DNA of 64,000 bases, taken from NCBI GenBank assembly GCA_009763385.1, contig VDCT01000816.1, positions 186,001-250,000 of the forward strand, read 5' to 3'. Source of the stretch: Coix lacryma-jobi var. lacryma-jobi. Taxonomy: Eukaryota > Streptophyta > Magnoliopsida > Poales > Poaceae. The notes under the pieces are model-generated. The model had not been told where the DNA came from. It worked only from the letters and a program-made list of their open reading frames with translations, and did not search any database. Shown here piece after piece: positions 56,070 through 64,000 of this stretch. Within the stretch, counting starts at the first letter, position 1; each line of letters opens with the position of its first letter. Position numbers and translations under genes: made by a program.

Positions 56070-56331
56070 CCCCGTTTTGAGGCCCAGACCGGGAAACCAG
56101 CCTTCACGACCAACCACCGGTTTTGAGGCCCAAACCGGGAAACCAGCCGACCATCGCCTGAGTTTTGTGGCCCAAACTCAGAAACCCGCAGCACCCAGGT
56201 TTTGAGGCCCAAACCTGGAAACCGTCCTCAGCCCGAGTTTTGTGGCCCAAACTCGATAACCATCAGCGCCCAGGTTTTGGGGCCCAAACCTGGAAACCGT
56301 CCACTCAGTGGTTTTTCTGTGGCTCAACCAC
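56070..56331 (-). repeat. Hairpin array in LTR-D U3
   Basis: Seven inverted repeats lie at 56070-56093, 56117-56138, 56158-56181, 56195-56218, 56234-56255, 56270-56292 and 56308-56331, spaced 36-47 bp. Arms are CCCG/CCGGG, CCGG/CCGG, CTGAG/CTCAG, CCAGG/CCTGG, CGAG/CTCG, CCAGG/CCTGG and GTGGTT/AACCAC. The first six share the TTTTG-A/T/G-GGCCCA centre. Confidence 0.9.
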
Positions 56332-56682
56332 CAAACCGAGCCGTAGACGGGATGCACCGCCCGTGCACCCTGTCCACCGACACGTGTCCCCAGGTCCACG
56401 ACCCAGGCAACACCGTGCCTGCAAGTCTTCGCTCGTCGCTGTCCCAGGCTGTCAGCCTCCACAGCTGATCCTCGGGCCACCGGTCCCTCAGTCCAAGCCT
56501 CACGTCCGCCCTTCACCACTCTCGGTCCATCGGCACGGCATGTCTCTACTTGACCTTCACCTTGCCTTTGATCACTATATCCGTGCTCGATACCTGCACA
56601 ACACAAGCCAAAGAACATGCGCAATATCCCAGTTGACAATCACTAGTCACTCAGAGACTCGCCATACACCCATGTATCCACA

Positions 56683-58095
56683 GTCTTTTTGTAAACTGTC
56701 TTGGACTGGTGAGGTTTTGATCTAGGAGGCCGTGCTCGCGATCCCATTTGTTACGTCTTTGCATCTCCTGGCGGAGCCTCGTATCCTTGGAATCCTCGAT
56801 ATGGTTGCGTAGATCGGATCTTTCGGTGATGTGGTCGCGCAGATCTCGGGGGCCGGCACTTGGATTATTCCTGGCGCGCTGGTCGGCTCCGCCGCCTTGG
56901 CTGCCTCGACGGCTATTGCAGTTGTTATAGCGATTCTGATTGCTACTAGACTCTAGGTGAGGGTCCGGGTCCCTGCGACTTCTTCTGGATCCGGTGGGAA
57001 TAGCGTGGGATGGTCCTGCCACCTGGTCTTGGACTTGGACCAGAGACGCCTTCAAGTATGCTCCAAGCTGTTCAAGCTGGGAGTCACCGGGATGTTCTCG
57101 ACCAGGTTCATTGCCATGGCAAGATTGTCTTGGGGGTTCTATGGACTTGATGGTTGTCGCACACATCGAATGCGTCATTTAAATTGCGTTGTATTATCTG
57201 TCCGCCAGTAGCATCGGCAGCTCTCCGAGTAGCTCTGTCGGCGTTTCTGGCTAAACATTGTGCTCTAGCCTCATCTGTTTCCCCATCCACCGCCGGCTCA
57301 TCATGACTTATAGCGAATACTGAGCCCCCATAACGTGGGAGGGGCCCGAAACCTAGGGGTAATCCGGCGACCGATCTGGTGAGTTGGATCTGGTTGATCC
57401 TGCACTTGATGTTGAAGCGGTAGTTGCAGCAGAGGTTAGAACGGCCATGCAAGCACTAGGACCAGATCGTTTGAGACTAGATGATTGCTGATCCGGAACA
57501 TGCCGACACTTTGTACGTTCCTGGAAGAGTTCTGAAACTTGCTCCCCATATGTAGAGGCCGAGTTTGTCAATCCATGAGGAAAGATAGGAGCAAAAAAGC
57601 TCTGCTTCGTCCTACTTGATCTGGATTTTTGAGGAGGACAGAGCTGTGCCGAGCGTCCCTCTGGGGTGGAAGTGATGACCAGACCAGTTTGTAGTTGTGT
57701 GCTGCTCCTGGCACGAACCGGTCGCCGAGGTTGCTGCCACCCTTCTTCGTCACGCTCATGCTGAAGCGAACGATCTCCGATCGAATCTGCTAAAGCAAGT
57801 TTTCGGCGATGCCTGCCGTGACCCGATCAATGGATTCGATCAGGTCGGAGATGTTGATGCGCCGCCCCGAGTAGCGCGGAAGCACTGCTTTGCTCGAGGG
57901 CTCCGACTTCGAAATGAATCTCGACATCGATGTTCCCAGTAGTTGAGGTGCTTGGGGCGTCTCCATGCTCCCGACGTCTAGGTCACCTCCGGTGACCCAC
58001 GAAAAAGACCCAACGGGGAATGGCAAGCCCGCCGGAAGATCCATGGAAGCCGGGAAAGAAACCATCCGAGTCGTCATAACATCCGCACGCACACT
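56683..58095 (-). pseudogene. T1 gag, N-terminal part
   Basis: The minus strand first shows MVSFPASMDLPAGLPFPVGS near the 5' end (about 57960-58060), then IESIDRVTAGIAENLL. Later frames give a Gln/Ser/Arg-rich region, EQLGAYLKASLVQVQDQVAG and RNNPSAGPRDLRDHITERSD, reaching the S1 insertion site at 56688 in frame with 22683. Frameshifts near 57600 and 57180 split it. The leader between PBS and gag is short. Confidence 0.75.
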
Positions 58096-58115
58096 CCCCA
58101 CGGTGGGGCACCAGC
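58096..58115 (-). promoter_or_regulatory. Primer binding site region of T1
   Basis: The minus strand reads GCTGGTGCCCCACCGTGGGG directly after the LTR end (CGTCAACA). TGGTGCCCCACC is PBS-like. I do not assign the tRNA. Confidence 0.65.
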
Positions 58116-58635
58116 TGTTGACGAAATATGGTCGATAGCCCACCTAGGGTATACCCAAGGTGGTAGATTAGCGGGAAGGCGCGTGGAACGACAATCCAGA
58201 CGTGACACAGGAACGAAACTAGATGAACACCAGGGTTTATCCAGGTTTGGCCGCCGAGTTTAGCGTAATACCCTACGTCCTGCGTCGAGCTGTCTACTCT
58301 GTTTATTGATGAACGTGTTTTGGAGGGGGGATCCCTGCTCGCCTTATATAGCCGCGAGGAGCAGGGTTACAGATCCTAGAAGATCGGATCTCACGGTAGA
58401 ATAAGGAAACCTAGTCGATTATAATTTCATATCGTGAAGGACACGATATCTTCCCTAACTGACTACGCTTCCTTGCTTTCCAATCCTGAGAAGGCTTCCG
58501 TGCCATCATCCGACCAGCTGGGCCGCCTATCCGACCAGCTGGGCCTTGACACCACAAGCCTTCGTAGTGAGTTGGGCCGGCCTTCATGAAGCAGCCCAAG
58601 TCTTGCCGTGAGGGTACCTGGGTTTATACCCCACA
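58116..58635 (-). repeat. 5' LTR of T1
   Basis: 520 bp. On the minus strand it runs from TGTGGGGTATAAACCC to ATATTTCGTCAACA, ends I associate with RIRE2-type elements. A TATA box lies at 58343-58351. The base pairs next to the outer edge (AGTAG, 58636-58640) should be its TSD. The partner is outside the window. Confidence 0.85.
58343..58351 (-). promoter_or_regulatory. TATA box in T1 LTR
   Basis: The minus strand reads CTATATAAG about 285 bp into the LTR, followed by GC-rich leader sequence. Confidence 0.7.
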
Positions 58636-59003
58636 AGTAGTTGACAATGCACTCATCAGGGGGAGATTGCGGATGCATGTTCTTCTTGACTTGTGTGTGC
58701 CGGTGTCGAGCCCAGAGACGATTATCAAAGGCAAGGTGAAGGTCAAGTGTTGGAGTGCCATGCTGATGGACATAGGGCGTTGAAGGGCAGACTCGGACTT
58801 GGACTGACGGACCGGTGGCCGGAGGATCAGCTGTGGTGGCTGACATGCTAGGACAGCGACGAGCAGAGACTTGCGGGACACGGTGTGGTTCGGGTCATGG
58901 ACCTGAGAACACGTGTCGGTGGACGGGGTGCATGGACGATGCATCCCTCTATGGCTTCGTTTTGGTGGTAGAGCCCCAGAAAAACCACTGGATGGCCGGT
59001 TTC

Positions 59004-59140
59004 CGAGTTTCGGCCTCAAAACTTGGGCCGACGGACGGTTTCCAAGTTTGGGCCTCAAAACCTGGGCGTTGCTGGGTTTTCGAGTTTGGGCCACAAAACT
59101 CAGGGAGAACAGTTTGCTGGTTTGGGCCTCAAAACTAGTG
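59004..59140 (+). repeat. Hairpin array in LTR-E U3
   Basis: Four units around GTTTGGGCC-T/A-CAAAAC with arms CCGAG/CTTGG, CCAAG/CCTGG, CGAG/CTCA and CTGG/CTAG. Pairing is weaker than in the other LTRs. It is the most decayed array. Confidence 0.7.
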
Positions 59141-59334
59141 GCAGAGGTCTCGAGGAGATCTGCCGAATGGCGACGGCACGTGGCGGCATTTGGTGATGTC
59201 GCGTCGAGGCGAAGCTACCAGATGTGCGGGCGTGGCCATCAGATTAGAACCTGACAGAGTTGGACTGGAGTACCTCTAGGTTTAGCCTGTTCGCGCTTGT
59301 ATCTAGGGATAGAAGGGGAATAATGTATTAGTAG

Positions 59335-59342
59335 TATAAATA
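59335..59342 (+). promoter_or_regulatory. TATA box in LTR-E
   Basis: TATAAATA lies about 195 bp downstream of the hairpin array and upstream of the ACCGGACGC array. This places the hairpins in U3 and the other array in the transcribed R/U5 part. Confidence 0.65.
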
Positions 59343-59917
59343 GAGAGGCAACCCCTCCTCTCTATCTATCCTGACAGCATTTTATTTCACATACACTCTT
59401 TCATCTGTTAGGCTCTCCTATCCCGTAGCTGTTAGTGATCCACAGAGATGAACCAATCCCTCTATGTACTCTTTTGATTTGAGGGAAAGGGACCATAATC
59501 CCTTTGTGTCCTCGTGGGGACGAGTTCTGGTTGAATCTGTGTTGTGATTCATGTTTTGTTCTTCTCGTCTCTTGCCGCTCCTCTTTTGATTCGAACTATG
59601 ATTTCTTGATTCGAGGAGTAATTCAAAAATCCACTTGAACCATCTTCTAGACCATCGTGAGAAGCAACTTTCGACCGAAGGATTTCTTCTAATTCCTCAC
59701 GACCTAGTAGATCGGGCGAATTTATTTTTCGTTTGAGTTCTCGCTCTTTTGGCTCGGATTTCTTCGATTCACCGTTTTGCATTTAGGAGAGAGCCATGAT
59801 CTCTCAAGAGTAGCTCACCAACTTGCTTGTGACTCCCCTCACCAAGTTTGAACCCGAGATCTTACGATTTGAGGGAGATCAAGTCTAATCGGTGGAAGAA
59901 CTAGCGGAATTGAGGTG

Positions 59918-60270
59918 ATCGGATGCTGGCTACAGGTCGACCGGACGCTGACCTGTGAGTCCGGTCGTTGAAGGTTGCATAGTCCAGATCATGCAGACCT
60001 AACCGGATGCACTGTCACAGATGCAACCGGACGCTGGCCTAGAGTTCGTTGGTGAACAGAGAAGTTCAAACCTAACAGGACGCGTCAGGTATGACGTGAC
60101 CGGACTCGCTGTGGTCACTGTTCACTTCGTGGGTGTGACCGAACGCACTGTTCATCCTGACCAGACGCTCCCTGGTGTAGAGTCCGATCATGGACAGAGA
60201 GGTTCTAAAATGGTTTTTACAGGACCGGACACAGCTGCTCTTCTCTAACCGGACGCACCTCAGTGTCCGG
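59918..60270 (+). repeat. ACCGGACGC motif array in LTR-E
   Basis: About ten copies of ACCGGACGC or variants (ATCGGATGC, CCGGATGCA, ACCGGACTC, GTCCGGT) are scattered over 350 bp, at the same LTR position as the CGGAC arrays of the other SIRE LTRs. Confidence 0.7.
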
Positions 60271-60533
60271 TTAGTGCAGTTCTGTGCTGTTTCGTTTGCA
60301 TTGTCTTCGTCGAGTTTTCGATTTGCATTCTGGTTTTTGCTTTGGGTTCCTTGACTAGGATAGTGTCTCCCTGTGTTTCTTGGAAGCATCCACCCTACAT
60401 ATAGTATAGTAGACACTATGAAGTCTAGGTTTTGCTCTTGGGGCTGAAATCGGGACAACAGCTGCAGATTCTTGAGAAGAATTTTAAAGCTCCCATTCAC
60501 CCCCCCCCTCTGGTTGCCTCTTTCGGTCCTTCA

Positions 60534-61136
60534 ATATGATTGGTGCATCCACTATCCAATACCCAACTTGTTCCACCAGAGGCATATTCCTACAAAACAA
60601 GATCAAGTTCTTGATTTAGGTACCCAAATAGATTTGGGTCCTAGGGGGTTAGTCACATAAGTCTTGGGCACCCAAACACTCTTCATAATCTCCCTCTCTT
60701 CAGTGCACCAACATACTTCACAACTATCTTGCCATCCTTGCCCCAACAACACATAATCACTAGCATATTTGTGTGAGATGGGCACTTGTTGCTTGGGGGT
60801 CTCCACTTGCTTTTTCTTGTTGATCTTATCATTTGCAAATGTTGCATGTGGATTGGCAATCTTGTTGGCCATGTTCATGAGATCAATGAGTGAAACCCCT
60901 TTGCTAAAGTTGACAAAGGGTACTCCATTGACCATCTTCCTTCCATTGGCCTTTCCATCATACTTGTTATAGCCAATGCCATCCTTGATGGATGGATGTC
61001 TTGAGGTCTTGAGAATGTCCTTTGGTTGTTGCAACATACATTTGCATCCATTCTTCAAGATCATGTTCAACCTATCGATCTCCTTTATTTCTTCTCTAAC
61101 TCAACAAGGTTCGTTGCACAAGCATTTATATCAAGT
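60534..61136 (-). pseudogene. Gag to protease fragment of another Ty1/copia element
   Basis: The minus strand shows DRLNMILKNGCKCMLQQPKD, MVNGVPFVNFSKGVSLIDLM and SVWVPKTYVTNPLGP. Next to the S3 edge, in a shifted frame, is SWVLDSGCTNH, the copia protease active site. The family differs from SIRE. S3 inserted right after the CTNH motif. The other end runs into A2 near 61136. Confidence 0.8.
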
Positions 61137-61883
61137 TGTAATCAAGAGCCAGCTATCAAGTAGAAGACTAGATACCCCTCTAGTAGGATTAGAACCTAGT
61201 CTTATATTAGAACTAGAAGAGAGAGAGAGAGAGAGGAAGAGATCAAGAAGGAGCTCCGACCTGTCGTATCAACTTCTTCATCTTGTACCTGCGGATTCAA
61301 GTTCATCTTCAACTTGCTTCAGCGATTGTTTCGGTAATCAACGTCTATATTTAAGTTTGAGTTATTGTTCTTATTATTCTTAAGGTTTATGACTCTCTTT
61401 TGAGTACTTTAATTCTAAGTTGCTCTAGAGTTAGAGTAATTGGATAGTGTAAGCGTGGTGCTTAGACTTGATAGCTCATCATAAATGCCTCCTATAACGC
61501 CGGTAGTAGTGGTTGTTCGCAAGGGTGACTCTTATAGCCTTGTTGATTCATCTATAGTCCACTTACCCGTGCGTAGGCTCGGTAGGATTATACATTTGCA
61601 TAAAAGTCTCATACTCTGTTTGTGACTTTTATGGCAACTTCCCCACTAAGAATAATATAAACATATCACTCTTAAATTGGAATTAGACAGCCTTAATGAT
61701 CCCCTCTATACTTCTAGATTCTCCGTCCTTGTTAGCAACTCAGGGGTTAGACTTTAAGACTTAACACTATCTGTTCCTTTGGGTTCGATATTAAAACTGG
61801 GTTACTCCGGTGAAGTGCTACATCGGTAGATTTTATCTGTGCGCTTGCGGATAAAGTAGAGTGTGCGTTAATTTATACCAACA
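61137..61883 (+). repeat. 5' LTR of A2 (Athila-like), start approximate
   Basis: The end at 61883 (ATACCAACA) is followed by a strong PBS. The start is placed at TGTAATC (61137), where copia coding ends, but no TSD partner is available. It has a GA microsatellite at about 61208-61230, a TAAGCGTGGTGCTTAG motif near 61449 and GTGCGCTTGCGG close to the 3' end. Confidence 0.6.
61205..61235 (+). repeat. GA microsatellite in A2 LTR
   Basis: A run of GA dinucleotides of about 20 bp lies within a purine-rich context. Confidence 0.8.
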
Positions 61884-61891
61884 AGGATTTC

Positions 61892-61909
61892 TGGCGCCGT
61901 TGCCGGGGA
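61892..61909 (+). promoter_or_regulatory. Primer binding site of A2
   Basis: TGGCGCCGTTGCCGGGGA, a PBS characteristic of Athila-like and related grass gypsy elements, lies eight bases after the LTR end. Confidence 0.85.
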
Positions 61910-64000
61910 ACTGTAGATCAACTTAAGTCTTAGTTTTACCTGTATTCATACTTTTATCTTTTCCTTTTCTGTCCCCGACTTTTCATTATTTTTGTTTTCA
62001 TTCTTATGAATGTTGTTTTTGAATTCCACTCTTATCTATCACTACCCCATGCACAAGCTATAACCAGTAGAATCCTTATACCCCATCATAATACCTCATT
62101 TTTAGCTATGCCTATATTTCTGCTGCACTGTCCTTGTAATGAGCATAGAAATATAATTGTAAAAATATTCCTTCGGGTATTTTGTAACTAACCTTTCCAG
62201 GTCTAGAGCAGAAAAAGACGAAGGAACAACAAACACAAGGTATGTCCCACCAATCATCATTGAATTACATTCATCCAATCTTGATTTGTGCAAAATCCAA
62301 GCTTGGGGAATAGATTTTCTAAGAATATTTCTTACCATGTTGCTATGTTGTGTTGTCCCTACCTTTAAGATATGCTCATATACTAATCATGCTCTTTCAT
62401 CACCATCTGAATAAATCTCTACAATGTTTCATGTTACCTTTACCTGCTATAGTATATGTTTGAAGTACAGTCATACATCTCTTTAAATTAGGCATGGTGT
62501 TTAGTTTAAACCACGAGGTGTGTTGATTTTGCTTCAGAAGGATTTTAAATTAAGCATGGTGCTTAGGTTAGAATACCTTGCTAAGTCAAATTAGGCGTGG
62601 TGTCTAGGTTGATTTCTAACTAATAGTATGCTATAGTAGATATTGGATATTTTGTTGGACTAACCCCTGCAGGAAAACTTTCAATATCAATTTGGGAAAG
62701 TCCGAAGATGAACTCACACTGGAGATGAAGAGACACACGAAACTTCAACAACTTTGCACAATGAAGACTCAGCTCATTCATCATGGATGAAAGAACTGTG
62801 AGTATCAAACTTTATTTATTTTGTCTTCTACTACAAGTTATGCCTTGAATCATGCAGCAAACACATACTAGTCTATGCTAAAGTAATCCTAAAAATATCT
62901 TTTTATTAGCATAGATGCAAAATACATAAGTTATGGATAACAACCCATGTTTCAAATTCTTGCAATCCTTTGGGTATATATCCACTAACGTTATGCATAA
63001 GAGAGATTTTGTTCATCCATGGTTTGGTCTAAACATTGAAGATCCAAAACCAAACCATAGACACACAAACCTACTCTCAGATCACAAATGGTGCTAGCCT
63101 AGCTTTGACTCTTGCTTGGGCGCTGATGACAAACAGGATGCAATTGAGACAAACCTATGCCTGTAATCATCATTGTTCAAGACATCAAGACAAGAAGTAG
63201 GAAGTTATCCTCTTTTCTAATCAAGAGCTAGCTTGGGAGACAAGATGGTACCACTACAACAATAGAAGATCTACAAGTCAAACACATGAACATGTGTTTG
63301 GGAGTCCATCTACATCACAAGCCAGCCTGGGAGAGAATTTGTTGTCTAGATGTGTTTTCACAATCAAAGGGAGGAAGGAGAAACCACTTCAACATATTAA
63401 CCTCCTACCCACCACTTTGATCAATACAAACCACTAGATGTTATCCTAGTCGAGAAGAAGAATATGATCCACCACACATTCTTGGAAGATCGTTCTTGAA
63501 CACCATCAATGTTATCATCTTTGCCCGACCTGGAGAAGTCAACTTTTGGATCTTTCGCTGCACCTTCAACATCTACATCACTTATGAGAAGCCAAAGAGA
63601 ACCAAGAGAAGACGTCGAAGGGAGAACCAACTACCAAGAATTGAGGAGGACATCATGAAGGATGAAGCCACTGCACCACAAGAGTTAGAAGATGGAGAGA
63701 TAATACCTGAGCCAGTAAATCAAGAAGAACAATCGATAAGATCTCCATCATCTAGACACTGTTGAGAGGACAAGCCTCAGTTGTGACATTACAAGACAAA
63801 GGACTATCATAGAGGCACTCGAGTAGCAGCTCTAATTTGAAGTCTCTTGTCAACCCAATAATTAAAGGGAAAACAAGAAAGGTTGACAAGAGAAGAATGC
63901 GGAACTGTCCCTACATCCTCATAGTACAAAATTAATACAAGAAAGAGAGAGGATCCTAGGCAACATACTCGAGGAACAATGCACCTTCACTGATAAGTCG
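61910..64000 (+). other. A2 internal leader, running off the window
   Basis: This is AT-rich leader, and I see no convincing gag. Three spaced copies of AAATTA-GC-TGGTG-TTAG occur at 62485-62612. A small plus-strand frame at 63496-63765 (basic RRRRENQLPR, then acidic QELEDGEIIPEPVNQEE) might be a gag start or nothing. Athila-like elements have long leaders, so the coding part probably lies beyond the window. Confidence 0.5.
62485..62612 (+). repeat. AAATTAGGCATGGTG repeat in A2 leader
   Basis: Three imperfect copies (AAATTAGGCATGGTGTTTAG, AAATTAAGCATGGTGCTTAG and AAATTAGGCGTGGTGTCTAG) begin at about 62485, 62547 and 62588. A related copy sits in the LTR near 61449. Confidence 0.7.

Larger units (their letters stand above)
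22689..56682 (-). mobile_element. S1: SIRE-type Ty1/copia element with both LTRs, inflated to 34 kb by insertions
   Basis: Both LTRs (22689-24731 and 54661-56682), PPT, PBS, gag, protease, integrase, RT and RNase H on the minus strand are present. Perfect TSDs GTCTT lie at 22684-22688 and 56683-56687. It interrupts T1 gag in frame. Inside are S2 (28048-34587, inverted), A1 (inside S2) and T2 (35753-49979). A 1.4-kb part of its own pol is duplicated on both sides of S2, and part of gag is duplicated around an LTR scrap at 52674-52720. The gag with PPFFDG-YxxWK and the long 3' non-coding tail fit the SIRE/Maximus group. Confidence 0.9.
54661..56682 (-). repeat. LTR-D: 5' LTR of S1
   Basis: On the plus strand it runs from TGATGGACCAAG to ATGTATCCACA, 2022 bp. 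It carries the CGGACTGTCCG array (about 55080-55345) and seven hairpins (56070-56331). The TSD GTCTT follows at 56683-56687. Confidence 0.95.
7239..58635 (-). mobile_element. T1: Tat-lineage (RIRE2-like) Ty3/gypsy element, left end lost
   Basis: On the minus strand the order is 5' LTR (58116-58635), PBS, gag, protease, RT, RNase H, archaeal-type RNase H and integrase. A gene on the opposite strand (7239-11910) then fills the space before where the 3' LTR should be. The second RNase H and the extra antisense gene are typical of the Tat lineage. The 3' LTR is not in the window. Five insertions split it: K1, LTR-A, LTR-B, K2 and S1. Removing LTR-B, K2 or S1 together with one copy of its TSD brings the host coding back into register. 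Confidence 0.85.
58636..60533 (+). mobile_element. S3: SIRE 3' end (32-bp internal stub plus LTR-E) interrupted by T1
   Basis: The stub 58636-58667 contains the SIRE sequence AGTTGACAATGCACTCATCA and the PPT GGGGGAGAT. LTR-E starts TGCGGATGCATG at 58668 and ends TTTCGGTCCTTCA at 60533. T1 inserted just upstream of the PPT, so the rest of S3 lies left of the window. LTR-E has hairpins (59004-59140) and an ACCGGACGC motif array (about 59918-60270). The TATA box is at 59335-59342. Confidence 0.85.

Noticed and set aside
63496..63765. 89-aa frame as the start of A2 gag
   Set aside because: It is too short and without a gag motif. It is mentioned under the leader only.

Overview
The window is plant nuclear DNA, almost certainly from a grass and possibly a panicoid one. 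It is a stack of LTR retrotransposons inserted into one another, and I found no host gene. The evidence for this is full LTRs with TG...CA ends and 5-bp target-site duplications (TSDs), tRNA primer sites, polypurine tracts, and recognisable gag, protease, RT, RNase H and integrase fragments of the SIRE (Ty1/copia) and Tekay, Tat and Athila-like (Ty3/gypsy) lineages. The species and the panicoid assignment are inference. Every coding region is broken by frameshifts, stops or insertions.

Names used below. T1 is a minus-strand Tat (RIRE2-like) gypsy element from 7239 (left end lost) to 58635. S1 is a minus-strand SIRE-type copia element, 22689-56682, inside T1 gag. T2 is a plus-strand Tat element, 35753-49979, inside S1. 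S2 is a plus-strand SIRE 5' LTR plus gag fragment, 28048-34587, inside S1. S3 is the SIRE LTR at 58636-60533. K1 is a truncated plus-strand Tekay element, 1185-7238, and K2 is a Tekay solo LTR, 15718-19292. LTR-A (8283-10510) and LTR-B (13599-15663) are SIRE solo LTRs. A1 (31932-33972) is an Athila-like solo LTR and A2 (about 61137 to the window end) an Athila-like element.

Layout. 1-1184 is a minus-strand gypsy remnant. 1185-7238 is the end of K1 pol and its 4.3-kb LTR. 7239-11910 is a spliced gene on the plus strand, antisense to T1 pol and split by LTR-A. From 12124 to 22683, T1 integrase, RNase H, RT, protease and gag run on the minus strand, interrupted by LTR-B and K2. S1 then fills 22689-56682. 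T1 gag resumes at 56688, followed by the T1 primer site and 5' LTR (58116-58635). T1 itself lies in S3, S3 lies in another copia remnant (60534-61136), and A2 runs off the right end.

Insertion order follows from the nesting. The right-hand copia remnant came first, then S3, T1, then K1, LTR-A, LTR-B, K2 and S1 inside T1, then S2 and T2 inside S1, and A1 inside S2. Perfect TSDs support six of these: TAGGT (LTR-A), TTGTT (LTR-B), TTTTG (K2), GTCTT (S1), CCATT (T2) and ATGAT (A1).

The most interesting signals are these. (1) All six SIRE LTRs carry an array of hairpins in U3 whose loop is conserved and whose stems change in compensating pairs. (2) A second array, of CGGAC-type motifs, lies further 3' in the same LTRs and uses a different motif in each subfamily. 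(3) Both Tat elements carry spliced antisense genes between integrase and the 3' LTR, one of them resembling the plant mobile domain family. (4) S1 shows traces of aberrant reverse transcription or autointegration.
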